From NCBI RefSeq assembly GCF_004362145.1, contig NZ_SNXC01000017.1:46720-110719 (forward strand): a stretch of DNA of 64,000 nucleotides, written 5' to 3'. Below the pieces are notes generated by a model. The model ran no database searches. It saw only the letters and a program-made list of their open reading frames with translations, and was not told the DNA's origin. Shown piece by piece: positions 25,074 through 34,302 of this stretch. The translations under genes were made by a program, and so were the position numbers. Source of the stretch: Marinomonas balearica. Lineage in GTDB: Bacteria; Pseudomonadota; Gammaproteobacteria; Pseudomonadales; Marinomonadaceae. Position 1 is the stretch's first letter, and each line of letters starts with the position of its first letter.

Positions 25074-26879
25074 GTGCTAAAAGACATGCGAATTACACAT
25101 AAACTGCCGTTGATTATGATTGCTTTTGCATTGATATCGGCGCTTACGACAGGTGTCGTTGCCTACTATCATGCTGTGGATGCGATTGAGGATCAGGCTG
25201 AGTCGAAATTGTATTCGTTGCTTGAATCGCGAACGTCATCGTTGGAACACTATTTTGATTCGATCCAGCGAGACATCGTCTATCATGCTCACAGTCATTT
25301 GGTTCAACGTGCCCTTAGAGATTTCTCCCGTACATGGAAGTTACTTCCAGAAAATGCAGTAGGGAATAAGCCTGCTACCCAGAGTAAAAAAACGGCTTAT
25401 CTTCAAAAGCATTATATTACGCTCAACCCTTTTCCTTTGGGGCATAAGGCGAGTTTGTTGAATGCAAAAGACGGCTCGCTATATTCAAAAATGCACGAAG
25501 AGTATCATGTCGATTTTACCGCTTTTATCGATGCGGGCTCGTTTTATGATGTGTTCCTAATTAATAAACAGGGCGATATTGTTTACTCGGCCAAAAAAGA
25601 AAATGATTTTGCGACCAATTTGATTGATGGATCTTGGTCACAGACGGGACTGGCCGACGTTTTTAATAAAGCGGTAAAGAAGCCAGTAGATTCTGATTTG
25701 TATTTTTCTGATTTTTCAATCCACACTCCCAGTAATGATGCCCCTGCAAGTTTTATAGCAACACCTGTAATGGATGAACAAGGACACTTTCTCGGTGTAT
25801 TCGCCGTACAGTTATCCATTGATAAGTTAGATCAGGTCATGCATGTTACAGCGGGGATGGGCAAAACGGGAGAAACGTATCTTGTTGGTGATGATTACCT
25901 GATGAGAAGTAATTCTCGCTTTTATAATGGCCGGAGCATTTTACAAATAAAGGCGGATACAGAGTCAGTAAAACGAGCGCTAACAGGTGAAGAGGGCGTT
26001 AATGTCTCTATGGATTATCGTGACCACTTAGTGTTTTCTGCATTTAAACCGTTCGATATTTTGGGGCATCGTTGGAGTGTTATGGCTGAAATAGATAAAG
26101 ACGAAGTGTTAGAACCCATATATGCGTTAAATAGATTACTTTTATTGGCCGGAGTAGTCATTGCAGCGGCCATCGCATTAATTGGTTATTTACTTTCTTC
26201 AGATTTGTCCGCACCGATTAAATCCATGACCGAGACGATGAAAAAGCTTGCTAAGAATGATTTGTCAGTCAATATTTCAGTTGAAAAACGCAAAGATGAA
26301 GTTGGCTCTATGGCGCTGGCGCTTATCGAGTTTAAAAATTTTGCAATGGAGCGTGAGGCTCTTCGAAAACACCTTAATTACATGGCAAATCACGATACGT
26401 TGACGGGCCTGCCAAACCGAGAATTTGTGATGTCCTATCTAGGTGGAATTTTACAAAAAGAAGAAGAAACGATTTTCACTATTATGTTTGCAGATCTTGA
26501 TGGTTTTAAAGGTGTAAACGATGATATGGGGCACCAAGCAGGGGATGAGTTACTCAAACAAGTCAGCGAGCGTCTTCTAGGTAGTGTCGGAGAGGCGGAT
26601 GTGGTCGGCCGAATTGGTGGTGACGAGTTTGTGGTTATTTTACCGAGCGTGGCGAAAGAGGGCGACGCTAGAGAAGTGGCTCTAAAGATGCTTGAAACGG
26701 TTAAATTACCCTATCAAATTGAAGAAAAAGACGTGAATATTGGCGTCAGTATAGGAGCCGCCTCTTATCCTGCACACACTAATAATATTGACGAGTTATT
26801 GAGAGCGGCCGATGCAGCGATGTATCACGCCAAACGTACCGGAAAGAACCGCTTTGTTTATCATGCCCACCTTGTTTAG
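25074..26879 (+). CDS. Membrane diguanylate cyclase, dCache-HAMP-GGDEF
   Basis: A 601-residue sensor cyclase that makes cyclic di-GMP. TM1 is about 13-33, a double-Cache periplasmic domain spans about 40-345 (ending GMGKTGETYLVGDDYLMRSN and the segment after it), TM2 is about 352-372, then HAMP and a GGDEF domain from about 435 with an intact RIGGDEFVVIL active site. The residue three before the Asp upstream of GGDEF (GEADVVGRIGGDEF) is Gly, so the RxxD inhibitory site is absent and product inhibition should be weak. The start GTG 25074 has AAGAGA upstream; ATG 25086 is an alternative. Ligand unknown. Confidence 0.92.
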   Translation: MLKDMRITHKLPLIMIAFALISALTTGVVAYYHAVDAIEDQAESKLYSLLESRTSSLEHYFDSIQRDIVYHAHSHLVQRALRDFSRTWKLLPENAVGNKPATQSKKTAYLQKHYITLNPFPLGHKASLLNAKDGSLYSKMHEEYHVDFTAFIDAGSFYDVFLINKQGDIVYSAKKENDFATNLIDGSWSQTGLADVFNKAVKKPVDSDLYFSDFSIHTPSNDAPASFIATPVMDEQGHFLGVFAVQLSIDKLDQVMHVTAGMGKTGETYLVGDDYLMRSNSRFYNGRSILQIKADTESVKRALTGEEGVNVSMDYRDHLVFSAFKPFDILGHRWSVMAEIDKDEVLEPIYALNRLLLLAGVVIAAAIALIGYLLSSDLSAPIKSMTETMKKLAKNDLSVNISVEKRKDEVGSMALALIEFKNFAMEREALRKHLNYMANHDTLTGLPNREFVMSYLGGILQKEEETIFTIMFADLDGFKGVNDDMGHQAGDELLKQVSERLLGSVGEADVVGRIGGDEFVVILPSVAKEGDAREVALKMLETVKLPYQIEEKDVNIGVSIGAASYPAHTNNIDELLRAADAAMYHAKRTGKNRFVYHAHLV

Positions 26880-26899
26880 CGGAGGGCAATTTTGATAAA

Positions 26900-26965
26900 T
26901 GTTACTGACACTAATTTAGATCGATTTGGCTGTTACACGCCAATGATGTTGCCGCAGCTGTCGGG
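26900..26965 (-). pseudogene. Duplicated 3' end of the 27326-28192 gene
   Basis: This stretch is a diverged direct copy of 27294-27358, which holds the last codons and downstream bases of the neighbouring hypothetical gene. Read on the minus strand it still encodes FPDSCGNIIGV plus stop, against MPDSCSNVIGV plus stop in the intact gene. The two copies bracket the hairpin-repeat array, so this is either a remnant of a second gene copy or part of the duplicated repeat unit. Confidence 0.6.
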
Positions 26966-26990
26966 AAACACATAAGTAAGATACCCATTC

Positions 26991-27290
26991 GTTCGACACT
27001 CTCAGGGAACAGCCAATAAGTACACCCGTTGGCTGAGCCTGTCGAAGTTGCTTAATCTAAGAAAGTGAAAACCCTTCGACAAGCTCAGGGAACAGCTAAT
27101 AAGTACATCCGTCGGCTGAGCCTGTCGAAGCCACTTAATCTAACGAAGGTGGACACCCTTAGACAAGCTCAGGGAACAGCCAATAAGTACACCCGTTGGC
27201 TGAGCCTGTCTGAGCCACTTAATCTAACGAAGGTGAACACCCTTCGACAAGCTCAGGGAACAGCCAATGTGAAAACCCTTCGACAGGCTC
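26991..27290. repeat. Array of hairpin (REP-like) repeats
   Basis: Four to five copies of a unit beginning CTTCGACAAGCTCAGGGAAC, with the inner arms CAGCCAA and TTGGCTG and ending CTGAGCCTGTCGAAG. Units begin near 26991, 27073, 27158, 27241 and 27276; the last two are partial. Outer arms pair with one mismatch, so each full unit can fold into a long hairpin. Spacers contain CCACTTAATCTAACGAAGGT repeats. Frames reading LRQAQG across it are repeat artefacts, not genes. Such elements are usually scattered in intergenic DNA. Confidence 0.82.
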
Positions 27291-27325
27291 AATGTTACTG
27301 GCACCAATTCAGGAGGGTTTGGCTG

Positions 27326-28192
27326 TTACACGCCAATGACGTTGCTGCAGCTGTCGGGCATGCCTTCTCTTTTTCCATAAACTGGCTTCGATACCTTGAT
27401 GCCTAAAAAGCTTTTTGTTTTCACAAAATCCATTAAGAACGGAGATTCGTTCCATTTTGACGCCTCTTTATACAGTTTTCTTAAATGAGAGAGTGTTATG
27501 GTGTTCATAATGAAAACCATATCATCCTGCCAGCCGCCTTCTTTTCCTAGGATGACTTCAAGGTCCTCTTTGGTCAGAGGGTAATTGGGTGGGTAAAAGT
27601 CGGGCAGTTTTGTCAGTAGAGTAACGCCAATGCCTCGTGGGTCGGCAATGTATTCTGCGAGTTCAGGAAATATTGTAACCTCCTCAACCATCGCTTGAGC
27701 AAACATGAGTCGATAAAGCGTAATGTTGAGAAATTCCTTTTCAACATCATTTTCAAGCGCAACACAGCCTTCGTAACGTTTATATCCATCTAGAATGGTT
27801 GAATTGTGCGCGATGTACCAGTTTTTAGGCGTTGGGTCGTTTATAAAGTTCAACCAATTCTGCACAGGCATCGGAGCATCGGGGTTTACAACGTTGTTCT
27901 CTTTCATCATGCCAGCGAGCTCAGAAAGAAAGATGAAGTTTAGATTGGTATTACGCCACCATACGCTGCCTGAGTGTTTTGTATTGTCGATCGGGTTTAA
28001 AGTGCCACGCTTAATCTCCCATTTAAGAAACGCCAGCTCAGACCGACCGTAACTGTGACCGTCTTGTTCAACATAGCCATATTTATCGTAGAACGCTGTT
28101 CTAATTTTTAATCGTCCTTCCGGGTCATTTGCAATGCTGTCCGTTAAAAGTCTGACCTCTCTTACCAGTTCATCATATGTTTTAGTACTCAC
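27326..28192 (-). CDS. Conserved hypothetical protein, 288 aa
   Basis: I do not recognise this soluble protein. It has no signal peptide or membrane segment, and its composition is ordinary (many aromatic residues, e.g. HSGSVWWRNTNLNFIF, NWYIAHNSTILDGYKRYEGC). The start is GTG 28192 with AAGGAG upstream, which supports expression. The C-terminus MPDSCSNVIGV and following bases are duplicated at 26900-26965 across the repeat array. Neighbours (a diguanylate cyclase and a DUF1801 gene) give no functional hint. Confidence 0.65.
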   Translation of the reverse strand: MSTKTYDELVREVRLLTDSIANDPEGRLKIRTAFYDKYGYVEQDGHSYGRSELAFLKWEIKRGTLNPIDNTKHSGSVWWRNTNLNFIFLSELAGMMKENNVVNPDAPMPVQNWLNFINDPTPKNWYIAHNSTILDGYKRYEGCVALENDVEKEFLNITLYRLMFAQAMVEEVTIFPELAEYIADPRGIGVTLLTKLPDFYPPNYPLTKEDLEVILGKEGGWQDDMVFIMNTITLSHLRKLYKEASKWNESPFLMDFVKTKSFLGIKVSKPVYGKREGMPDSCSNVIGV

Positions 28193-28303
28193 TTCGTAAC
28201 TCCTTTGTGTAGATAGTTATAGGTTAAAACATGAAAAAAACTCACCTAATTTATAGTTTGTATTGTATTCTAATTGGAATGAATAGCGTATTGATTGAAA
28301 GTA

Positions 28304-28708
28304 ATGGAACCTAGAATAGCGAAAATATTTGATGCATACCCTGAGAAAGCGACTTTTGTTCTTATGCAATGTCGTCAGGCTGTGTTTGACATCGCACAGG
28401 AGTATGAACTCGGAGCCGTAGAAGAGACGCTTAAGTGGGGAGAACCAAGCTACTTCGTAAAAGGCGGAAGCGCTGTGCGTATGAACTGGAAACCGAATCA
28501 GCCAGATTGCTGCTTTGTCTTTTTTCATTGTCAAACAAAACTGGTCTCAACCTTTCGTGAGGTATATGGCGATCTGTTTGAATATCAAGGTAAACGCGCT
28601 ATAGCTCTAAGGCTTGACGCTCCTATACCGCTCGATCAACTGAAACATTGCTTGTCATTAGCGATGCGTTACCATTCGATCAAACATTTGCCACTGCTTG
28701 GTTGTTAA
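28304..28708 (+). CDS. DUF1801 domain-containing protein
   Basis: A 134-residue protein of the DUF1801/YdhG-like family, recognised by MEPRIAKIFDAYPEKATFVLMQ at the start, ETLKWGEPSYF in the middle, and the basic C-terminal half with DQLKHCLSLAMRYHSIKHLP. The family has a small alpha/beta fold of unknown function, sometimes compared with frataxin-like proteins. ATG 28304 fits the family N-terminus; an upstream TTG at 28295 is possible. The ribosome site is weak. It is divergent from the 288-residue hypothetical gene. Confidence 0.75.
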   Translation: MEPRIAKIFDAYPEKATFVLMQCRQAVFDIAQEYELGAVEETLKWGEPSYFVKGGSAVRMNWKPNQPDCCFVFFHCQTKLVSTFREVYGDLFEYQGKRAIALRLDAPIPLDQLKHCLSLAMRYHSIKHLPLLGC

Positions 28709-28926
28709 TTATGATCTTTCCTTGCCCATCCCATGAGGCTCGTTTTTGCGCTATATAACAAAAGAATAAAGTATTCTCCTGTTATGTGAAATTACACGGC
28801 ATTACACTTCGGATAAAGTATGAGGAGATCTAAGAGGTAGGTCGCTAATGTGGCGGAGTTTATGTGTTGGAATGAGAGGAGTGGCGAAACCAATACGTTG
28901 AAATAAATAGGGAGTCGCCACTAACG

Positions 28927-29868
28927 TTAGTTTATTCTATTGTTCAGAGGGCTTCCTGTTGCAAGCCTTCGCGTGTTCTCTGAAACTTGCTCTATCAGTA
29001 CTTCGCTTGAAGACGCAGAAGCCATATGAGGTGTAATAAGCAGGTTTTGGACTTCCCAAAGAGGGCTGTCTTGGGCTAATGGTTCTTCATCAAACACGTC
29101 AAGAATCGCGCCACGTAGCGTTTCTGATTCAAGCGCTGTTTGGAGAGCGTTGTAATCAACATGGCCGCCTCGGCCGCAATTAATGAGTGACGCACTGCTT
29201 TTGAGCTGTTTGATAAAATTGCTATCAATAATACGGTTTGTGGCGTGATTTAATGGCAACAAATTGACCAATATATCGGTATTCTTTAGAAAAGAATGGA
29301 GCTCATCTTTTCCTGCAAAACACTGAACATTAGGGATGTCTTTCTTAGAATTTGACCATCCAGCTACTGTGTAGCCTTGCTTTTCAAGCCCTTGAGCAAC
29401 GTAAAGACCAATTTCCCCTAGCCCCATAACACCGATTTGAATGTCTTGTGCTTTTTGTTGCGGGTAGCGTTGCCAGTGGCGTTGAGTTTGCCCTTGGATG
29501 GCTCTGTCGAAGTCTCTTTGAAAGTAGAGAACTGCCCAGAGTACGTATTCAAGCATTCCTTTTTTCTGTTCGTTATCAACGATTCTGCAAACTGGTAGGG
29601 CTGCATTAAGAAGAGCGTCCCCAAGGTGGTCAGCTCCCGCAGCAAGAGAGTGTAAACACTCTAATGCAGGGAACTCTGACAAAATCGTCGAATCGGGATA
29701 CCAACATGCGGCCATAATTGCTTTATGAGCATTTGGGTCGTTAGGCAGTACCCACTGAACATCGTCATTCAGCATTGATGTGCTCTTATTTGCATGGGTT
29801 GTTGATAGAGATAAGAGCTCGTCGTTTAACTCTGAATCCGAAGAAACTAAGAGCACATAATGCGTCAT
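28927..29868 (-). CDS. 2-hydroxyacid dehydrogenase (GhrA-like)
   Basis: A 313-residue D-isomer-specific 2-hydroxyacid dehydrogenase close to glyoxylate/hydroxypyruvate reductase A. The NAD(P) site is IGVMGLGEIGLYVAQGLEKQG, followed by catalytic motifs LVNLLPLNHATNRI, LINCGRGGHVDYNAL (Arg region), DVFDEEPL (Glu) and ITPHMAS (His). It reduces 2-keto acids to 2-hydroxyacids or the reverse. AAGGA precedes ATG 29868, three bases after the aldolase stop, so the two are co-translated. It is the last gene of the agmatinase-type cluster; the substrate is probably a keto acid made by the aldolase or hydroxylase. Confidence 0.86.
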   Translation of the reverse strand: MTHYVLLVSSDSELNDELLSLSTTHANKSTSMLNDDVQWVLPNDPNAHKAIMAACWYPDSTILSEFPALECLHSLAAGADHLGDALLNAALPVCRIVDNEQKKGMLEYVLWAVLYFQRDFDRAIQGQTQRHWQRYPQQKAQDIQIGVMGLGEIGLYVAQGLEKQGYTVAGWSNSKKDIPNVQCFAGKDELHSFLKNTDILVNLLPLNHATNRIIDSNFIKQLKSSASLINCGRGGHVDYNALQTALESETLRGAILDVFDEEPLAQDSPLWEVQNLLITPHMASASSSEVLIEQVSENTRRLATGSPLNNRIN

Positions 29869-29871
29869 AAA

Positions 29872-30612
29872 CTAATCCTTATAAGACGGATCTATTCTAT
29901 CAAGTTTTCTTTTCCAAGCCTTCCATACAAGGTGTCGCTCATGCTCGACCTTCTTAAATTGACTGGAAACGTAATCGGCAAGCGAGTCCGGAATCGTTGC
30001 AATAGGAGAAAGGCTGGCCATTTGTCCCGCTGCAAGTTGAATTTCGCATGCTTTGTTTAGGTAATACATGATCTGGAAAGCATCAGCAACAGAGGAACCA
30101 ACACTTAGCAAACCATGGCTTTTTAAGATCAAAGCCATGTTATCGCCAAGTGATGCTTGTATCCGTTGACGTTCTTCTAGATTAAACGCAACGCCTTCGT
30201 ATTCGTGATATCCCAAGCGATTGTGGAACTCAGCGCTGATTTGATTCAGGTTTAATAAACCGCTATCGCAAGCTGCAACTGCCATACCAGCAAGGGTATG
30301 CGTATGAATAACACAATGTGCATCTTCACGTGCCATGTGTACTGCACTGTGAATGGTAAATCCTGCTGGATTGTAGTCCGCATTGCCTTCCACCACGTTT
30401 CCATTCAAGTCGACGATGATGAGGTCGCTGGCGCAGATTTCGTCGAACATAAAGCCAAACGGATTAATCAAAAAGCGCGGTTCGCCGTTTTCGTCGTTGT
30501 CGGGCATTCTTACAGAAAAATGCGTGTAAAGAGTGTCTTCCCAACCCAGCATCGAGGCCAAACGGTAGGCCGCAGCGAGGTCTTGGCGAAGTTCTAATTC
30601 TGTTTGATGCAT
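29872..30612 (-). CDS. Class II aldolase/adducin family protein
   Basis: A 246-residue protein of the class II aldolase family (fuculose-phosphate aldolase/adducin head). The zinc-binding residues are present as H-x-H in CVIHTHTLAGMAVA and a later His in LILKSHGLLSVG, with the acidic AEFHNRLGYHEYEG between. Members split aldols with a divalent metal or act as decarboxylases. AAGGAG precedes ATG 30612. It lies between the transporter gene and the hydroxyacid dehydrogenase. The substrate is unknown; a hydroxylated short-chain acid from the 2OG oxygenase route is possible. Confidence 0.82.
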   Translation of the reverse strand: MHQTELELRQDLAAAYRLASMLGWEDTLYTHFSVRMPDNDENGEPRFLINPFGFMFDEICASDLIIVDLNGNVVEGNADYNPAGFTIHSAVHMAREDAHCVIHTHTLAGMAVAACDSGLLNLNQISAEFHNRLGYHEYEGVAFNLEERQRIQASLGDNMALILKSHGLLSVGSSVADAFQIMYYLNKACEIQLAAGQMASLSPIATIPDSLADYVSSQFKKVEHERHLVWKAWKRKLDRIDPSYKD

Positions 30613-30643
30613 ATTTGTTTCTCCTTATGCACGTTTTCTTCTA

Positions 30644-32170
30644 TTAGGATTCTATTCCCATGAATTGTTTAGCACGCAGTAAATCAGGCGTTTCACTGTT
30701 GGCATTTGTGATCTCGGCAGGGCTAGCATCTGCCTGAACGACACCGTGTTCCATCATTACAACACGGTCAGATACTGATAGAGCAAAATCCATCTCGTGC
30801 GTTACGATAACCAGTGTCATACCTTCTTTTGCCAAATCTTGTATTACTTTCAGTACTTCACCAACCATCTCTGGATCAAGTGCTGATGTTGGTTCATCAA
30901 ACAAGATAATGTCTGGAGAAAGAGCAAGTGTTCTTGCGATTGCAACACGTTGTTGCTGACCGCCAGACAGTTGATGTGGGTATTTGTCTGCATGTGCTAA
31001 AAGGCCTACACGATCCAGAAGGTACAATGCTTGATTGCGGTTTACTTCTTTGTCTTGTGGTTTGCCGTGATAGCGAGGCGCTAACATAATGTTTTCAAGT
31101 GCTGTTTTATGAGGGAACAGGTTGAAACTCTGGAACACCATGCCAATTCGCTGTAAGCCTTGACGCACTGTTTTAGAGTTGGGTTTTTGGCCCCCTTTGA
31201 TAAAGTCTTCTCCAAATAAAACGACTTCACCGCCATTCAGTGATTCAAGCAAGTTGATAGTACGAATGAGTGTTGTTTTACCAGAACCGGATGGACCGAT
31301 AATACTCACGACTTCCCCGATCTTAATCTGCATATCAATTTGTTTAAGCACTTCGTGATCGCCGAACTGCTTGCGGATTTTCTTAAGATTAAGCGCTGGC
31401 GGTAAGCCTTTAGTATCAACGTTCTCCCTCATAGGAATAGCGGTTGCTTGTTTTCTTAGCTCAGCACACTTGCTATCAGTAAGTGTTTCAGGTTTGCGTG
31501 AAGGTACGTCGAGTTTTTTCTCTACCCACTGCAGAACAGAGCCAAAAATCGTAACGATTGCTACGTAGTAAACGGCTACGGCTAATAGTGTTTCCATAAC
31601 AAGGAAGTTTTGCGAATACAATCGTTGCCCGACTTGTAGTATTTCTACTAAAGAAATCGTAGAAACCAGAGAGCTTAACTTGATGACGGTTACGTATTCG
31701 TTAATCAGAGCGGGCATAGAGATACGAATAGCTTGAGGAATTATGATCAAGCGCTGAATGCCCAAGAAACCAATGTTTAATGCGTGTCCCGCTTCACGTT
31801 GCCCTTTGGCGACCGATAGAAGGCCGGATCTGTGGATCTCTGCCATATAAGCGGCTTCGGTAATTACCAAACTTACGAGACCTGAAATGAATGCAACACC
31901 TAGATACGGGCCGGTCGATGGAAACAGTTGGGGCAAGTTGTAGACGAAGACAAGTACAACCAGCAAGGGCACGCTTCTAAAAAACCATATAAAGACACCT
32001 GCTGGGATGTTCATCCAGCGGGAAGTAGACATTTTTGCACATGCGACAACGAAGCCCAGACCAAGTCCTAATATCCATGAAAGGGTGCTGAGGATCACAA
32101 CTGTGACACACGCCTTATAAAAAGATGCCATTGTAAATAGAGAGAAAAAGTATTCCCAATCTAAGCTCAT
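30644..32170 (-). CDS. Amino acid ABC transporter, fused permease and ATPase
   Basis: A 508-residue fusion. Residues about 1-230 are a HisM/GlnP-type permease with membrane helices and the EAA loop ([21 protein letters not shown]). Residues about 260-508 are a GlnQ/HisP-type ATPase with Walker [11 protein letters not shown]-loop FQSFNLFPH, signature [15 protein letters not shown] and Walker [15 protein letters not shown]. Normally these are separate genes. AAGGAG precedes the ATG. With the binding protein upstream it makes a complete polar amino-acid-type importer. The substrate is probably the cationic or guanidino compound handled by the cluster. Confidence 0.92.
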   Translation of the reverse strand: MSLDWEYFFSLFTMASFYKACVTVVILSTLSWILGLGLGFVVACAKMSTSRWMNIPAGVFIWFFRSVPLLVVLVFVYNLPQLFPSTGPYLGVAFISGLVSLVITEAAYMAEIHRSGLLSVAKGQREAGHALNIGFLGIQRLIIIPQAIRISMPALINEYVTVIKLSSLVSTISLVEILQVGQRLYSQNFLVMETLLAVAVYYVAIVTIFGSVLQWVEKKLDVPSRKPETLTDSKCAELRKQATAIPMRENVDTKGLPPALNLKKIRKQFGDHEVLKQIDMQIKIGEVVSIIGPSGSGKTTLIRTINLLESLNGGEVVLFGEDFIKGGQKPNSKTVRQGLQRIGMVFQSFNLFPHKTALENIMLAPRYHGKPQDKEVNRNQALYLLDRVGLLAHADKYPHQLSGGQQQRVAIARTLALSPDIILFDEPTSALDPEMVGEVLKVIQDLAKEGMTLVIVTHEMDFALSVSDRVVMMEHGVVQADASPAEITNANSETPDLLRAKQFMGIES

Positions 32171-32249
32171 GTTTACTCCTTCGCATTAGAAAGAAGACTA
32201 TGTTCTTCCTAGAGCTGCGTTTATTAATGTGGGTGAAAGCAAAATAAAG

Positions 32250-32287
32250 AAAAGAGTGTATGGGAGTCCATTGCCATACACTCTTTT
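32250..32287. terminator. Perfect hairpin between binding protein and permease-ATPase genes
   Basis: AAAAGAGTGTATGG (32250-32263) pairs perfectly with CCATACACTCTTTT (32274-32287). Read on the minus strand it is followed by a T-rich stretch, so it can act as a partial terminator that gives excess binding protein over transporter. Confidence 0.7.
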
Positions 32288-32342
32288 GCTACATAACGTT
32301 TTTATCACGAGGTAACGTTATATAAAGGTGGTGCGAGAGGCG

Positions 32343-33137
32343 TTAGTTAACTGGAGTCAACTCGTATTTTCTGATCAAAGCATCGTATGAACCGTCTGCT
32401 TTGATTTCTGCCATTGCTTTTTCATAAGCGGATTTTAGCTCAATGTTGCCTTTCTTAAAGTAAATGCCCAGCGTATTTGGGTACATAAGTTCAGTAGAGC
32501 TTATTTTTACACGACCTTTGGTTCGTTCAACGAACATTAGCGCAGCGCCAGCTACTTCAACTTGAGCTTGAACGTTTCCTGAAAGCATGGCTTGAGTTAC
32601 TTCTGGAGCAGATGGATACTCTTGAACAGTGATTGCGCCTTTACCGTTTTCAAGGCAGTAAGATTTAGACAGCTCGCCTAGCTCTTTAACCCAAGAGGTG
32701 CCTTGTGCAAGGCCTACTGTTAAACCACAAAGGTCTTTGTCAGTCGCTGGAGAAACTGGGCTGTCTTTAGTGACCATAATGGCCGCCCCTGTTCTTGCGT
32801 AAGGAACCGCATCGGCAATCTTAAGGCGCTCTTCCTTGATGTACATTGCAGACATAACCGCATCAAATTTGTTTGCGCCTAAGCCAAGGATCAATCCTGA
32901 AAACTTATTATCACTGTAGCTTTCTTCAAGACCCATTTTCGCGGCCAGTAATGCAGTTAGCTCTGGATCGAAACCAACAATTTTGTCACCGTCGTAAGAT
33001 CCAAAAGGAGGGTAAGAGATTTCCATACCAATCACCAACTTACCTTCGGTAAGCGTGCCAGCAGCGGCTGTTTGGCACATTACTCCTGCCGCTAACAATG
33101 ATAATCCTGATACCAATTTAGATGTAATTTTTTTCAT
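32343..33137 (-). CDS. Amino acid-type periplasmic binding protein
   Basis: A 264-residue SBP_bac_3 family protein with a signal peptide (MKKITSKLVSGLSLLAAGVM to about TAAAG). The mature start GKLVIGMEISYPPFGSYDGDKIVGFDPEL is diagnostic of polar amino acid-binding proteins; an Arg in EERLKIADAVPYA fits carboxylate binding. Two Cys (KDLCGL, KSYCLE) may form a disulfide. GAGGA precedes the ATG. It feeds the fused permease-ATPase downstream. Arginine-, opine- or guanidino-acid-like ligands would suit the agmatinase-family neighbour, but specificity cannot be read here. Confidence 0.88.
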   Translation of the reverse strand: MKKITSKLVSGLSLLAAGVMCQTAAAGTLTEGKLVIGMEISYPPFGSYDGDKIVGFDPELTALLAAKMGLEESYSDNKFSGLILGLGANKFDAVMSAMYIKEERLKIADAVPYARTGAAIMVTKDSPVSPATDKDLCGLTVGLAQGTSWVKELGELSKSYCLENGKGAITVQEYPSAPEVTQAMLSGNVQAQVEVAGAALMFVERTKGRVKISSTELMYPNTLGIYFKKGNIELKSAYEKAMAEIKADGSYDALIRKYELTPVN

Positions 33138-33198
33138 TTTCGATTCCTCAGTGATACGTTTTAGTTCTCTTTTATGTTTTTGCTTCTAGCGTTTCATT

Positions 33199-34245
33199 TT
33201 AATTATTGTGGTTTTTCATATGCCCAAAGGTCGCAACATCGGTTGCTCGTTCAGGCAAGGAAAGTTCACCTTTAGCTACTTTGTCTCTTAAATAGCTATA
33301 GGTTTGCAGTGCTTGACTGTACATGTGATCGCCAATGCTAAGCTCTCGGTATTCTTCTGTACCTTTGTCGAATTGAGGCAATGGGCGAATCAATGTGTGG
33401 TAGTCGCACGCAAAGAATAGCGGGAATGAGTAACGCTCTTGTGCCACTTTACGTACACGGTGAGACGTTGCGACAAATTGTCCGGCAGTTAGAACTTCCA
33501 ACATGTCGCCAATGTTAATTACAAGTGCTTCTTCATCGTTTTCTTTTAGCGGTGGAGCGTCAACCCAAACGCCGTCGTCGTTCATGACCTCTAGGCCTGG
33601 TTGATCTGATAACAGCATCGTGAAGCATTCATAATCGGTATGAGCGCCAATTCCTGGGCGGTCTTCTGCGTTCGCATCAAACGGGTAATGGATCATGCGC
33701 AGCTTAGCTGGCGGACACGTTACCATTGATTCGAAATAGTCTTCTTCTAAACCAAGCGCAAGAGCAAAGCCTGAAAACAGTTTTCTGCCTAGTGCGAAAA
33801 CAGTTTCATAATAATCTAAAGCAGGTTCTTTAAAGCCCGCCAGAGTTGGCCAATCGTTAGAGCCGATTAATGGTGTTTTATTAACAACAAATGGGTGGTC
33901 TTCTGCAGCTGGAAAGCCAATGTCGAACGCTTCTTTTTTGTCTGGTTTGCCTGTTCCGTAAATTTCTTCGCCTTCAGGTACAAAGCCTTTATGCGTTTTT
34001 GAAGTACCGATGTAGTAGTTCATTTTGTCTTCAATAGACTGACCAAAGAAGTTTTTGGCTGCGCTTCTTAGGCCTGCGATTTTTTCTTTTGGAATGCCGT
34101 GACCAGTAACGTATAAAAATCCGACTTCATTGGCTGCTTTTCCCATTTCCGTCGCGACTTTTTGACGTTCTTCAAGAGATTCACTAAATAGGCCTGCAAC
34201 GTTTACAACAGGAATGCGAGTAAAGGTTTTGTTTTTTGAGCTCAT
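33199..34245 (-). CDS. 2-oxoglutarate/Fe(II) oxygenase, IPNS-like
   Basis: A 348-residue non-heme iron dioxygenase of the isopenicillin N synthase-like family. The N-terminal DIOX_N part ([22 protein letters not shown]) precedes the jelly-roll core with the facial triad in [10 protein letters not shown] and SHRVRKV and the 2OG-anchoring Arg and Ser in RYSFPLFF. It would hydroxylate or oxidatively cleave a small substrate using O2 and 2-oxoglutarate. AGAGG precedes ATG 34245. Lying between an agmatinase-family gene and an amino-acid importer, it could act on a guanidino compound; plant relatives hydroxylate homoarginine. Confidence 0.86.
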   Translation of the reverse strand: MSSKNKTFTRIPVVNVAGLFSESLEERQKVATEMGKAANEVGFLYVTGHGIPKEKIAGLRSAAKNFFGQSIEDKMNYYIGTSKTHKGFVPEGEEIYGTGKPDKKEAFDIGFPAAEDHPFVVNKTPLIGSNDWPTLAGFKEPALDYYETVFALGRKLFSGFALALGLEEDYFESMVTCPPAKLRMIHYPFDANAEDRPGIGAHTDYECFTMLLSDQPGLEVMNDDGVWVDAPPLKENDEEALVINIGDMLEVLTAGQFVATSHRVRKVAQERYSFPLFFACDYHTLIRPLPQFDKGTEEYRELSIGDHMYSQALQTYSYLRDKVAKGELSLPERATDVATFGHMKNHNN

Positions 34246-34302
34246 ATTAGCCTCTGGTATAGGTGACTGATTTAACGTTATTAATTAAAAAATACACAGT
34301 GT

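Noticed and set aside
26900..27358. CRISPR array
   Set aside because: Units are longer than CRISPR repeats, spacers are themselves repeated, and no cas genes are present.
27065..27406. 113-residue plus-strand frame with LRQAQGTANKY repeats
   Set aside because: It translates the hairpin-repeat array; the repeated peptide follows from repeated DNA, and no ribosome site or family exists.
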